Positions 1-8,636 of a DNA stretch of 28,169 bases are shown here, one piece after another. The DNA comes from Erysipelotrichaceae bacterium. Its GTDB lineage: Bacteria; Bacillota_I; Bacilli_A; Erysipelotrichales; Erysipelotrichaceae. Within the stretch, counting starts at the first letter, position 1; each line of letters opens with the position of its first letter. Made by a program: the position numbers and the translations under genes. Below the pieces are notes generated by a model, which saw nothing but the letters and a program-made list of their open reading frames with translations, was not told the DNA's origin and did no database searches. The DNA lies in NCBI GenBank assembly GCA_020026035.1, contig JAHHRC010000009.1:1-28169 (forward strand), in the 5' to 3' direction.

Positions 1-218
1 GATTTATCCGCTTTACCATCCAATTGACTTTTCGTTGCGAACTTTGAATTCGCAGTTGATTCTTGCAAGTACGATCTATCATTTGACAGTTGGCTTACTT
101 TCGTTGGTACGCTACTTTTATCCGCTTTACGGTCAATACGTGTAGAAAGTGCGCTAATTTTCTCTAAAAACTTTGCCCAGAGATAGCGCACTCCATTTTC
201 ATCTAAGTACTTTTTCAT
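1..218 (-). CDS. Tail fibre protein, N-terminal part (runs off the window)
   Basis: An open frame starts at the ATG at 216-218 and continues past base 1, so only about 72 residues are visible. The start overlaps the stop of the upstream gene (TGATG), which indicates translational coupling. The N-terminus (MKKYLD..G..YLW.K) is nearly the same as that of the neighbouring gene at 218-832. It is followed by repeats of the K-A-D-K-S type and a VPTKVSQLSND stretch, all typical of trimeric phage tail fibres. The shared N-terminus is probably the module that docks the fibre to the baseplate. The distal, receptor-binding part lies outside the window. The role is inferred from fibre-type repeats and position. 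Confidence 0.7.
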   Translation of the reverse strand, partial: MKKYLDENGVRYLWAKFLEKISALSTRIDRKADKSSVPTKVSQLSNDRSYLQESTANSKFATKSQLDGKADK

Positions 219-832
219 CACTTAACAATTTTGTCGATATCGCCATTTGTAATGCTTGAAACATCACTCTTTTGAAGATATCCACTCAAGTCAATGTCAG
301 TTGTACCAATCTTTTCAAACTTACTGTCGTAGTAAATAAATTCATCATAACTGTTATTGTTGCTACCACCGTTTGATAGTAAGTAAATCACACCATTCTG
401 CCCTTCACTTGGTAGTGATGTAACTTTCTCATAGCGAATTCCTGTAATTCCCTTTAATGCTTCACGAATGGAATTAGCGACGTCTGTATCTGTTTGATAC
501 TTCTTACCATTCGCAAGTTGTGTGTTGTTTGTTGGAACACTTACATTCACACCTTTGTTGCTAACTGAAAGCTTAGTACCATTCACCGACACATGCTCTA
601 AGACATTCGTTTGTGCATTCGCTTGGATGCCATTGAGCTTTGTCTTATCTGCGCCACTCAACAAACCACTAGTCGAAGTAGTAGCATCCGCATACGTTGG
701 TGCCGTTGTTAGAAACCCAGCATCGTTTGTTAACTGGCTAACCTTTGTTGGCACATCCGTCTTTTTTGCGAAGTTTGCTTTCACCTTTTGCCACAAGTAA
801 AGCAATCCTTCTTGATCTAAATACTTCTTCAT
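218..832 (-). CDS. Tail fibre / baseplate fibre protein
   Basis: This 204-residue protein opens with MKKYLDQEGLLYLWQKVK, a docking-like module shared with the next gene downstream. Fibre-type sequence follows: VPTKVSQLTNDAGFL near residues 27-41, then TTSTSGLLSGADKTKLNGI near 51-69, a short motif that recurs in many phage fibres and collar proteins. The C-terminal third contains GQNGVIYLLSNGG and ends in DLSGYLQKSDVSSITNGDIDK. No enzyme motif is visible. It is the second of two tandem fibre genes and probably contributes to host adsorption at the tail tip. The receptor cannot be deduced. Confidence 0.7.
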   Translation of the reverse strand: MKKYLDQEGLLYLWQKVKANFAKKTDVPTKVSQLTNDAGFLTTAPTYADATTSTSGLLSGADKTKLNGIQANAQTNVLEHVSVNGTKLSVSNKGVNVSVPTNNTQLANGKKYQTDTDVANSIREALKGITGIRYEKVTSLPSEGQNGVIYLLSNGGSNNNSYDEFIYYDSKFEKIGTTDIDLSGYLQKSDVSSITNGDIDKIVK

Positions 833-841
833 TCTTTCTCC

Positions 842-1078
842 TTACTCTAATTCAAGCATCTTTTCTAACTCACTATTAGTGATGCCGTCTAATCCTAATT
901 CTTCAAAATCCTTATTCCCAATAAGTGTTACATCGTTAATACTTGGCAAATTTCGAAGCTTCTCATAGTTTTTTTGCATTACCGGAGCCGCACCCATCTC
1001 AATCCCAAACTCAAGAGCTTTAGATTCGAATGCCACATCAATCTCTAGATCCTGTTGTTTTAGTTCATGTTCCATCAT
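842..1078 (-). CDS. Small tail/baseplate-associated protein, function unknown
   Basis: A 78-residue acidic protein whose start overlaps the end of the upstream gene by 14 bases, with a GAGGTG ribosome binding site about 7 bases before the ATG. The middle holds NYEKLRNLPSINDVTLIGNKDFEELGLDGI, of which the part around 'LPSIN.VTL.GNK....LG' is a motif commonly found in fibre and collar proteins of Gram-positive phages. It sits between a baseplate-type gene and the fibre genes. A role in fibre attachment or as a fibre segment is the likely reading, but nothing in the sequence proves it. Confidence 0.5.
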   Translation of the reverse strand: MMEHELKQQDLEIDVAFESKALEFGIEMGAAPVMQKNYEKLRNLPSINDVTLIGNKDFEELGLDGITNSELEKMLELE

Positions 1079-1391
1079 GCATCAACACCTCGTTCAGTAC
1101 GTCCTCTACTTCAATTGCGTACATTCTTGTCGCTATGACATACTCATCACCATACCGTAGCTTTAATTGCAGTTGAGTTTCTACTCCAGCGCGCAAGCTT
1201 AGTGTTTCTTCTTGTGTGAGCATAATCTGTATCTCATCATCCAAGGTATCAATCGTACGGTTAATCTCTGGATAATAGTATGTTGGTTGCTTGATTGTAA
1301 TAAGAAGCTCATTAAACGCTTCTTGCACTTCTTGATCCATACGCAAACGGAATGTAATCGAAGGAGTTGTACCACGCCGAATACTTAACAT
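1065..1391 (-). CDS. Putative baseplate accessory protein
   Basis: A 108-residue protein beginning MLSIRRGTTPSITFRL, preceded by an AAAGGA ribosome binding site. It is predicted to be mostly beta-stranded, with alternating hydrophobic residues through 'EAFNELLITIKQ' and 'ETQLQLKLRYGDEYVIATRMYAIEV'. Small proteins of this length with an R-R/K-G-x-T-P-x-x-x-F start are common between the tail hub and fibre genes of Bacillota siphophages and are thought to belong to the baseplate. No catalytic motif is seen. The assignment rests on position and overall look. Confidence 0.5.
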   Translation of the reverse strand: MLSIRRGTTPSITFRLRMDQEVQEAFNELLITIKQPTYYYPEINRTIDTLDDEIQIMLTQEETLSLRAGVETQLQLKLRYGDEYVIATRMYAIEVEDVLNEVLMHDGT

Positions 1392-1393
1392 AC

Positions 1394-2014
1394 TTATCGT
1401 CCTTTCACTAACATCACACTATCGATTTCAACACTCACTTGCTTTTCAGCGTAAATGTACACATGCCCATTCACCGCTTCGCATGCACTTGATAATCCTT
1501 CTGGAAAAGGGATGCGGAAGTTCACAAATGGCACATCCGTTGATTTTGCGTCAGCTAAGACAATGTCACCTCTGTATGGATAGTTTGGAATACTAGATAA
1601 CCGCTCCCAAGAATTAACCCGAACACCCGTATAAACACGCGGAGTTTTCTCTTTCACATTCGCGATATTTGTTTTATTCTCACGAATTCCGCTTGTGTGC
1701 GTGCTAATCGAACTACTGTGACTGCTCAACGTGTTTGTGTGACTATCAATCTTTGTCTTGTTATCACGAATACTTGATGTATGCGAATTGATTGAAGTCG
1801 TATGACTCGCAATCGTTGATGTATGATTTGTAATCGTACTGTCATGCGTATTCACCGCAGTTGCAATTGCGTTTAAGTCATTTGCCCCAAAAGTGCTACC
1901 TGTTACAGTGTAAGAAGTAACATCTTCCAACGACACCGTACCGTCTGAATTGTTTACCAACCGATACTTACGATTACCCGAAAAGACATCGTCTTTATAA
2001 TTGTTTTTTATCAT
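1394..2014 (-). CDS. Tail fibre with histidine-containing heptad repeats
   Basis: A 206-residue protein whose start overlaps the stop of the upstream gene by one base. Residues about 57-120 are eight consecutive 7-residue repeats of the form I-x-x-H-x-x-x (for example ITNHTST, IASHTTS, INSHTSS, LSSHSSS, ISTHTSG), with two units carrying N instead of H (IRDNKTK, IRENKTN). This is a parallel coiled coil, most likely trimeric, with Ile/Leu at position a and His/Asn at position d. The C-terminal ~85 residues form a separate compact domain (RVYTGVRVNSWERLSSI...). It is a structural fibre component. Which ligand or ion the histidines hold is not known. Confidence 0.75.
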   Translation of the reverse strand: MIKNNYKDDVFSGNRKYRLVNNSDGTVSLEDVTSYTVTGSTFGANDLNAIATAVNTHDSTITNHTSTIASHTTSINSHTSSIRDNKTKIDSHTNTLSSHSSSISTHTSGIRENKTNIANVKEKTPRVYTGVRVNSWERLSSIPNYPYRGDIVLADAKSTDVPFVNFRIPFPEGLSSACEAVNGHVYIYAEKQVSVEIDSVMLVKGR

Positions 2015-2421
2015 TAACTCACCCCATTTCCTATTCTAGGTCGGCCAAGGGTCATGCTAAGCCTTCCTAGTCCATTTTGCACATCTTTGTAAAGTTGCCA
2101 TATCATCTTGATAATCAATTCAATGTCGTTTGCTTCATAGATGTTTTCATACTTAATACTCTCTGGAATGGAAGGTGCTTTTGTTTCATAGTAAGCGTTC
2201 TTAAGTGTGATTAAATTCTCACGCAAACGTACCATTTCTTGTTGTGTTCGAAATTCATTTGGAACCCATGTCTTTGTATGCACACTTACATGAAGCAAGT
2301 CCGCTAACTCTTTACACGCGCCATACACACGATTCAAATCCTCATATGAGATATATGCCTTGTCCGTGTCATTGATTAAATCCTGCTGCGATCTATCTGT
2401 AATCAATCGTTCTAAATACAT
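2014..2421 (-). CDS. Hypothetical baseplate/tail protein
   Basis: A 135-residue protein, predicted largely helical, overlapping the tail hub gene upstream by 10 bases. It begins MYLERLITDRSQQDLIND. A motif-like stretch is 'KAYISYEDLNRVYGACKELADLL', reminiscent of short phage proteins encoded between the hub and the fibres ('AY.s..DLNR.....LA..L'). There is no signal peptide, membrane segment or enzyme motif. Its place in a tightly overlapping tail operon makes a structural or assembly role at the tail tip likely. Confidence 0.5.
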   Translation of the reverse strand: MYLERLITDRSQQDLINDTDKAYISYEDLNRVYGACKELADLLHVSVHTKTWVPNEFRTQQEMVRLRENLITLKNAYYETKAPSIPESIKYENIYEANDIELIIKMIWQLYKDVQNGLGRLSMTLGRPRIGNGVS

Positions 2422-4514
2422 TTCGCATCCACACTCGCTTTCATTTCACCAGTGAATTGAATCTTCATTCCATCAATCACCGCACGTTTATCACCTTCAA
2501 ATGACTCCACAATGACCGTATCTGAAAGCAATGCCTCATTTAAAATGACGCTCGTTTTAAGCGTCTCGTTGTTGTAATAGTAGTTGTATAACCGATTAAG
2601 CACCTGTGGTGCATTTACACGTGTCACAAGCGTTGCATCTTTCACCTTTAAAGTCTTACGATCATACACAACTTCATCCGTTTCCATCTTAATGATTTCA
2701 ACCGATTTATCGTACTTCTTACCTTGAAGCAGTACCTTTGCACCATTTCCACGAATTACTACATAGTTTGGATGGCTCGTAACAATCGTTCCGTTTTCAA
2801 TCGTGTATGAATGGCTTGGCTCCTTAAATACAACCGTTGTTTCTCCATTCAACTCTTGCTCAAACAACTTCCGCGCTTCTTCGCTTTTCGTCCATGCATG
2901 AACACCCAATTCAACTCCAGTAATCACCTTTTCGTGTTTAATCGTAGTCGAATTATCATAGATCTCACTCTTCGCAAAGCGTCTTGGTGTAACTTCGGAG
3001 TTGTATTTATAAACATACACACCGTTTTCAAATGAAGTATCTACGACAATTCCAGATGCCATACACACTTGCGTAAGGTTCTTTCTTGCTGATTGATAAG
3101 GCAACCATCCAGAAACCGTTAGATTGTTAACGCTATCGTCAAATATCAGCTTTTCATCAATATCCTTGAATAATTCTCTTACAACACTTTCAACGGATGC
3201 ATTGTTATAGAAACCACCCACATGAGATTTACCATCCAATAGAGTAATAACATTCTCCGCCTTAATCTTGTATCGAACTTCATCCGTACGTTCACCCTTT
3301 TGCAAATAGTATTTACCGATGATTTGTTCATCGTAGTACACAAACGTTTTCTGTGAGCGTTCAAAATTGAATACCAAGTCTTCTTCTCGTACCTTAAAGT
3401 CAACTGTGGAAATAGGCTGCTTGTTCCCAATAAGAGAAATCTGTTGGTAAACTGTGCAATCTTCGATTTGGTCTACCGTAAACACCTTGTAATGCCCTAA
3501 TGCAATCCCATGCAAGAATGCTGGATGATACGGTTTGTTAGTATTCAAGAATTCAATTTCAAGCTTATTGTAGCCTTTCACCAGGTTCTTGCAGAAATAC
3601 GAAGCACGTGTTGGTGAAAACTCTTTTTCCACTACACCTTCTCTTGTATACCACTTCAACTTCACATCACTATAATCTGTTGAATATGGATTGAATTGTA
3701 ACTCAATCCCAATCGATGAAACGTACTTGTTGAGTGTAAACACAAGTTTCGGGTTCGTTGAAAAATGACCACTTGCATCCGAAATTTGTCGACTTATGAA
3801 ACCTGTATTTGGTGTTTGATTCGTGTTCTTATAATCTCCATCAAGTTTTGCATAGCGTTTATAACACAACGCATAATCCGGAACATCCTCAAATTGCTCA
3901 GTTGCTTTTAATGGAGCGTAGTCTGAATACGATTCATTGTGACTCGAAGTTATCGTCATTCCTTGTTTTCCAAGGTAAGCCACATCGTTATATACAATCT
4001 GTAGGCCTTTTCCAGCTCGTAGGCGCGCGTTCGCAAGCTTAGACAACCAAACATAGCGGTAAGGCTTATTCGTTCGTTTAAACCTCACTACGACGCGATT
4101 AAACATACCAACCTTTGCTTCGCAGAAATAGTTTGCACTTGTTGGAGCATAGTCTTGATTCAGTAATAACTTCTGATTCAAATAATACTTAACATTCACT
4201 TCACTAGCATAATCACCTGTATCTTGATTAAACACCAACTCAATGCCATCACTTGTTTTCTTACGAACAAATTCAAGAGTGATTTGCGGTGGTGTCTTAA
4301 AGTGACCGCTGGCATCCGATAATTCATTGCTCACGTATCCAACGTTCCCTTTATCTATCGTTTTTACGTTATGGTACTTTCCATTTAGTTTTGAGTATCG
4401 TGGCATGCACATTGCATAGGATGGAAACGGCGTTGGTACAGATCGCTCCAAATTCTTCAAATCACAATATGGTTGTATTGAATTCGTGCTTAGTTGAATC
4501 TCCCAACGTGCCAT
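2412..4514 (-). CDS. Tail hub / tail-tip protein with duplicated N-terminal modules
   Basis: A 700-residue protein in the position of the tail-associated hub, after tape measure and distal tail genes. Its TAATG start overlaps the upstream stop by one base, with a GGAGAA ribosome binding site. Residues about 30-165 and 210-340 are a tandem duplication: YAMCMPRYSKLNGKY pairs with YALCYKRYAKLDGDY, ELSDASGHF with QISDASGHF, APTSANYFC with SPTRASYFC, and RTNKPYRYV with NTNKPYHPA. These modules look beta-rich and could bind carbohydrate. The remainder (about 355-700) looks like the ring-forming tail hub fold. No peptidase or muramidase motif is evident. Confidence 0.65.
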   Translation of the reverse strand: MARWEIQLSTNSIQPYCDLKNLERSVPTPFPSYAMCMPRYSKLNGKYHNVKTIDKGNVGYVSNELSDASGHFKTPPQITLEFVRKKTSDGIELVFNQDTGDYASEVNVKYYLNQKLLLNQDYAPTSANYFCEAKVGMFNRVVVRFKRTNKPYRYVWLSKLANARLRAGKGLQIVYNDVAYLGKQGMTITSSHNESYSDYAPLKATEQFEDVPDYALCYKRYAKLDGDYKNTNQTPNTGFISRQISDASGHFSTNPKLVFTLNKYVSSIGIELQFNPYSTDYSDVKLKWYTREGVVEKEFSPTRASYFCKNLVKGYNKLEIEFLNTNKPYHPAFLHGIALGHYKVFTVDQIEDCTVYQQISLIGNKQPISTVDFKVREEDLVFNFERSQKTFVYYDEQIIGKYYLQKGERTDEVRYKIKAENVITLLDGKSHVGGFYNNASVESVVRELFKDIDEKLIFDDSVNNLTVSGWLPYQSARKNLTQVCMASGIVVDTSFENGVYVYKYNSEVTPRRFAKSEIYDNSTTIKHEKVITGVELGVHAWTKSEEARKLFEQELNGETTVVFKEPSHSYTIENGTIVTSHPNYVVIRGNGAKVLLQGKKYDKSVEIIKMETDEVVYDRKTLKVKDATLVTRVNAPQVLNRLYNYYYNNETLKTSVILNEALLSDTVIVESFEGDKRAVIDGMKIQFTGEMKASVDAKCI

Positions 4515-4894
4515 TAGTTTCTCCTTTGTGGTTCCATGGATATCACATTAAAAGACAAACCACCCCAGTATTGAACACCGTTACGTTCAAACTTAAGGTT
4601 GTCTGTCCCTTTCGTCACATATCCTTCAAACCTCAATACATCTCTACCATACGGCATCTCAAAGCGATGGGATACCATTGGAGCACTCAATAGATCATAC
4701 AACTCATGATACGTGTTCGTATTCAACCGGAATGTATCAATACTAATGCTGTAATTGTAGAAAGTTCCAACTACATCTCGATGCATTCTCCAATCTGCTG
4801 TACGACCGCTACTATCACTATCTGCCACTTCAAAACTTCTTTGCAAAGACGTTACGCTAACGTTATACGCTCTACCATCTACTTTAAATTCCAT
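4514..4894 (-). CDS. Distal-tail-like protein, small
   Basis: A 126-residue protein between the tape measure gene and the hub gene, the slot usually filled by the distal tail protein that joins tail tube to baseplate. It starts MEFKVDGRAYNVSVTSLQRSFEV and reads as alternating beta strands, ending FEGYVTKGTDNLKFERNGVQYWGGLSFNVISMEP. It is much shorter than classical Dit proteins (about 250 residues), so it would correspond to the ring-forming N-terminal domain only, without a carbohydrate-binding C-terminal domain. Assignment is by position, length and beta content. Confidence 0.55.
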   Translation of the reverse strand: MEFKVDGRAYNVSVTSLQRSFEVADSDSSGRTADWRMHRDVVGTFYNYSISIDTFRLNTNTYHELYDLLSAPMVSHRFEMPYGRDVLRFEGYVTKGTDNLKFERNGVQYWGGLSFNVISMEPQRRN

Positions 4895-4902
4895 AACGCC
4901 CC

Positions 4903-7578
4903 CTACTCAATCACTAGATCCATACCAACTCGACGGTTCTCAGCTTGGATTTCCGGTTGTAACAACCTTGCCAACTCTGCCAAATCGCCGCCAAATTTGA
5001 TTGTGATATTATTCGAACCACCGCCATATTCGGCAAGTGCTTCACTCAACGCTTGTTTCATTGTGGATAACGGTGAAACTACTTCTGTCTCTTGTTTGTT
5101 GTCCCCAAGAATCGCCATAAACTCACCTGCATTAGGTGGTACTACTGTACCTGTTGCAAGTCGTGGAATTGATACTGGTGCAATATTGAATCCAAAATGC
5201 TTACCACCAAGTCCAGGTATCCATTCCGGTACATCAAACGACAATGAATTCAATATTCTTACAATCGCATTTATACAAGATTCTGCAATACCAACAATTC
5301 CGTTAAAGACACCCTTGAAGATGTTCTTAACACCTTCCCATGCTCTTTCCCAATCTCCAGTGAACACACCAATAATGAAATCTAGTAAACCATCCAAGAT
5401 TGTGAACACTGTTTCAATTGCAGTTTTCATTAAGTCAACTAAGAATTGAACTCCTATCGCAATGGTATTTCCCACAAACTTACAAGCATTGATAAGTCGT
5501 GGAAGATGCACATTGACAATACGGTTCAAGTAATTCTTAAACAACAAGTTGTACGCTTCGGTAAACTTCTCTACAACCGGCTTTACATACACGTCGTAAG
5601 ACGTTAACACCCAAGCAAAGAAGTCTTTCACCACTGGAACAATCGGTTCTAGCAATGAATTAAAAGCTTCAAAGATTCCTTCGAATAGCAACTCAATAGT
5701 CTCGGCATTTTCTTCCAATGGAGTCATGATAATTGTTAAAGCACTATCTACTACCATTAGAAGTAAATCAAAGCCTGTGATAATAGGATCTACACACAAG
5801 GAAATGATATTCCCAATAAGTCTTTGTGCCCATTCAGAGTTAAATGCTTCCGATATCTTTTCAGCAACACTAAACGCTACACCAACCCAATCCATAATGG
5901 ATGCCGATTTTTCGAACGCTTGCGAAATAGCTATCTTCAAGAATTCTTCGGAGTTACTGATATACTCAGCGATACCACCGATATATCCAGCACCAATATT
6001 CAATCCAATACCAGCCACTGCACCACTCACTACACCCAAGTTATAGACAAGTGAATCTGTAAAACGATGCATTGAGTCAGTAACTTCTGGACTATCAAAA
6101 ATACGACCAAGTGAATCACGTATCGTTTCTAAGTCAGATTTGATACCATCGACTGTTGTTTGCCAGTTATCACCCAAACCATCGAAAAAGCCTTCCTTGA
6201 ACAAATCCTTTAATCGATTGAATTCTTCAATTAAGCCCTTCATGCGTTCTGATAGTCCATCCACGATTGGTACAGTTTCATAAAGACCTTCGCTTAGATC
6301 TCCACTCGCTCCACCTCCGCCACTGGATGACTCCTCTTGTTTGTCGCTTAAGTTTAATTGATTGATTTCATCAAAGGATGCCAAACTCTTCTTTTCTTCG
6401 TCGGTTGCTTCCTTTGCTTTCTTCCCAACACCACCAACCGCTTTCGCAAGTTTCTTATTGGACTTAATCGCTTTTTGATAACTTGATTTGCCACTTAGCA
6501 TCGCAATAAACTTTGCTAATGCATTTATGCCTATGGTTATCCAATCCACAATCGCGCTAAAGACTGACGATACAACCGGCAGTAATTGACCAATTGCACT
6601 TCCCATCGCATTGCACATTGTGGACCACGAAGTCTGAATGCCATCCATTGCAGCTTTTGCTTCCTTCGACTCCTTTATGAACGCATTCATACCAGATGAG
6701 AACCCGTTAATAACCGCTGTAATCATCATCCGTTTGAGTCGTGTTTTAAACAAACTAGCAACGCCTGTTAATCTCTTTGTTACTGCCTTCGCAACTCCAT
6801 CATTGGATTGCTTTTCTTTCTCTTTCGCGATTCGCTCGTTTTCTTTGCGTTCGAGTTCCGCGTTTCGAGTTATTTCTTTTTCTTTTTGCTTTGCAAGACG
6901 CTGCATCTCTTTTTCTTTGAGCCTTGCGTCTTTCTCAATTTCTTTTTGTAAGAGTTTTGCCGATTGTTGAATTTCTTTTTGTGCCATCTTTTGCGTTTTT
7001 TCAATCTCTTTACGCTTGATTTCACCACTTCGGTACGTTTCTGCGTTCTCAAGTTGAGCATTCGCGATACCATCAATGCGCTCTTGCAACGAAGATCCTA
7101 CATCCGGCATCCCTTGCCCCATGAGTTGAGCATACTTACTAGCTTCCTGTTGTAATTGCTGGATAACAATCTTCGACTTTTCAAACGATGCTGTATCCGG
7201 ATTGACACCGCTTTGGATATTGAGTTTTTGTTTCTCAATTTCCTTGTTCAGCTTTTCAATCGCTTTCTTACCCTTTTCAGCATACTGCTCATAGGGTTCT
7301 GCTTTTGCAATATTCGCATTCAACTCTTCGAATTGCTCTCCAAGCTGCGCACTCTCTTCTACTAATGCTCTAAGTTTCTCACTAGCTTCCGCCTTAAGAC
7401 TAGGGCTTGCATTAGCGGAATCCTTTATTTTTCGATTCTTAGCAATCTCTTTATCAAGTTCGTTTAGTTTCTTTTGGTGATTTTCTGCTTTTTTTCGCAT
7501 TTTATCAAGGGTCTTCGAATACTCATCAAACCCTGTCGTGTCTATTTTTACATCGAATTCGATTTTTCCGTCAGACAT
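4903..7578 (-). CDS. Tail tape measure protein
   Basis: The largest gene in the window (891 residues). The N-terminal third is an extended, highly charged coiled coil (repeated K-E-K-E and R-L-K-E-K-E-M-Q-R patterns near residues 190-260), followed by hydrophobic segments (SAIVDWITIGINALAKFIAML near 345, IGLNIGAGYIGGIAEYI near 525, and several more). A glycine linker SSSGGGGASGD lies near 418. The C-terminus with IPRLATGTVVPPNAGEFMAILGD is typical of Gram-positive tape measures. It sets tail length and is ejected with the DNA. At roughly 0.15 nm per residue it predicts a tail near 130 nm, in line with a long flexible siphovirus tail. No lysozyme or peptidase domain is seen. Confidence 0.93.
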   Translation of the reverse strand: MSDGKIEFDVKIDTTGFDEYSKTLDKMRKKAENHQKKLNELDKEIAKNRKIKDSANASPSLKAEASEKLRALVEESAQLGEQFEELNANIAKAEPYEQYAEKGKKAIEKLNKEIEKQKLNIQSGVNPDTASFEKSKIVIQQLQQEASKYAQLMGQGMPDVGSSLQERIDGIANAQLENAETYRSGEIKRKEIEKTQKMAQKEIQQSAKLLQKEIEKDARLKEKEMQRLAKQKEKEITRNAELERKENERIAKEKEKQSNDGVAKAVTKRLTGVASLFKTRLKRMMITAVINGFSSGMNAFIKESKEAKAAMDGIQTSWSTMCNAMGSAIGQLLPVVSSVFSAIVDWITIGINALAKFIAMLSGKSSYQKAIKSNKKLAKAVGGVGKKAKEATDEEKKSLASFDEINQLNLSDKQEESSSGGGGASGDLSEGLYETVPIVDGLSERMKGLIEEFNRLKDLFKEGFFDGLGDNWQTTVDGIKSDLETIRDSLGRIFDSPEVTDSMHRFTDSLVYNLGVVSGAVAGIGLNIGAGYIGGIAEYISNSEEFLKIAISQAFEKSASIMDWVGVAFSVAEKISEAFNSEWAQRLIGNIISLCVDPIITGFDLLLMVVDSALTIIMTPLEENAETIELLFEGIFEAFNSLLEPIVPVVKDFFAWVLTSYDVYVKPVVEKFTEAYNLLFKNYLNRIVNVHLPRLINACKFVGNTIAIGVQFLVDLMKTAIETVFTILDGLLDFIIGVFTGDWERAWEGVKNIFKGVFNGIVGIAESCINAIVRILNSLSFDVPEWIPGLGGKHFGFNIAPVSIPRLATGTVVPPNAGEFMAILGDNKQETEVVSPLSTMKQALSEALAEYGGGSNNITIKFGGDLAELARLLQPEIQAENRRVGMDLVIE

Positions 7579-7597
7579 TCAAATCACCTTCTCTCTA

Positions 7598-8152
7598 TCA
7601 TTTAAATATTTCTTTCAGCTTATCGATTTCATCCTGTTCTTCATCACTGTATCGAGTTTTCAAGTCAATCAATGCTTTGTTTTTCCGATAAAACTCTTCT
7701 TCATGCTTATCTAGTTTCTTGCCTTTTGCTTTCTTTTGCCGAATTCCAACAACCGTACTAAATAAGCCCTCATTGATTTCGTTGAAATAGCCTAAGAATG
7801 TCCACCAATGAATATACGTTTGCACTCGTGTTTCCACTCCAGCAACCTTATTCACCGCACTGAATATCATTTGTTCATCCTGTTCCCAGTCCATTAGCTT
7901 AACGTTGGATGTCGAACTATGTTCTACACCCCCATCTAAGTACCACTTCACTTTCGCCATTGCTTCTTGCATATCGTTGTACTCGATGTTTTCAATGCCT
8001 AGGATTGCGTCTAGCATGATATACGCCTTGTCTTGGTCAGTAAGGTTCGCATCACTTAGCGCACTTATCACAACCAAGGCATAGCGGAAATCACTGTTGA
8101 TTTTCAGTGTCTTATCATGAATCGTTAAACTCGTTGGTAGTGTTCCAATCAT
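7598..8152 (-). CDS. Gp15-family tail protein (tail assembly chaperone partner)
   Basis: A 184-residue protein of the bacteriophage Gp15 type: 'LTIHDKTLKINSDFRYALVV' at the N-terminus, then a helical body with WDQDEQMIFSAVNK-like sequence (seen here as DWEQDEQMIFSAVNK), HWWTFLGYFNEI and an acidic-basic C-terminus with DEEQDEIDKLKEIF. Its ATG overlaps the stop of the preceding gene as ATGA. In this gene order (tail tube, small protein, Gp15, tape measure) the pair acts as tail assembly chaperones that load onto the tape measure. I see no slippery heptamer at the junction, so the two look separately translated rather than made by frameshifting. Confidence 0.75.
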   Translation of the reverse strand: MIGTLPTSLTIHDKTLKINSDFRYALVVISALSDANLTDQDKAYIMLDAILGIENIEYNDMQEAMAKVKWYLDGGVEHSSTSNVKLMDWEQDEQMIFSAVNKVAGVETRVQTYIHWWTFLGYFNEINEGLFSTVVGIRQKKAKGKKLDKHEEEFYRKNKALIDLKTRYSDEEQDEIDKLKEIFK

Positions 8153-8592
8153 AGATTCTTATAAACGGCCTTGTACTTGTTAATGTTCTTCTCGTGCTTC
8201 TTTTGTTCTTGAATCATGTACGGTCTTACAACCTTGTCGATAGCCGAAAAGAAGTTCTCAAAGATTGTCTTACCCCCGCTTAGTGCAAGCGGATTGATAT
8301 TTCCAAAGATTAGTTCCGATGCCCCCTCGTAAAAGACATGATCTGTCATCTTTGTAAGCGTCATACGAACTTGTTTTACCAGTTCAGCAGTTTCCTTAAG
8401 TTGCTCGATAGGTTCACCGCTATCACTCAAATTCACATCATCCAGTGCTTTTAATTCAGTCTCTAAAGTCTTAAGACAATCATTGTAACGTTCCACAAAA
8501 CCGATATCTGTTGGATTAAAGCGTAAGACTCTTGATGGGTCACCATTGATTTCAAACTCTTTAATACCATCATCAAATACTAATTTTTCCAT
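8149..8592 (-). CDS. Tail assembly chaperone (gpG-like)
   Basis: A 147-residue acidic, mostly helical protein between the tail tube gene and the Gp15-family gene, the position of the lambda gpG equivalent. Start MEKLVFDDGIKEFEING follows a clear AGAGAGG ribosome binding site. The middle has two long helices (ERYNDCLKTLETELKALDD; PIEQLKETAELVKQVRMTLT), and the C-terminus is basic (QEQKKHEKNINKYKAVYKNL). It has no membrane segment. Function is inferred from position, length and partner gene. It is not expected in the mature virion. Confidence 0.6.
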   Translation of the reverse strand: MEKLVFDDGIKEFEINGDPSRVLRFNPTDIGFVERYNDCLKTLETELKALDDVNLSDSGEPIEQLKETAELVKQVRMTLTKMTDHVFYEGASELIFGNINPLALSGGKTIFENFFSAIDKVVRPYMIQEQKKHEKNINKYKAVYKNL

Positions 8593-8615
8593 TCTTAAAC
8601 CTCTCTTTCATGAAG

Positions 8616-8636
8616 AAAAGGGGAAGTTATCCCCTT
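8616..8636 (-). terminator. Hairpin with short T-run after the tail tube gene
   Basis: On the minus strand AAGGGG (8631-8636) pairs with CCCCTT (8618-8623) across a 7-base loop and is followed by TTTT. It begins at the stop codon of the tail tube gene. A weak, leaky terminator or a 3'-end stabilising hairpin would give more tail tube than chaperone mRNA, matching the copy numbers needed. There is no promoter visible behind it, so transcription must continue through. Confidence 0.5.

Noticed and set aside
6638..7365. Plus-strand frames inside the tape measure gene
   Set aside because: They mirror the lysine/glutamate-rich coiled coil on the other strand (giving F/S/L-rich products) and have no ribosome binding sites.
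8149..8152. Programmed frameshift between the two tail chaperone genes
   Set aside because: The junction is a plain ATGA overlap and no slippery heptamer is seen near it.
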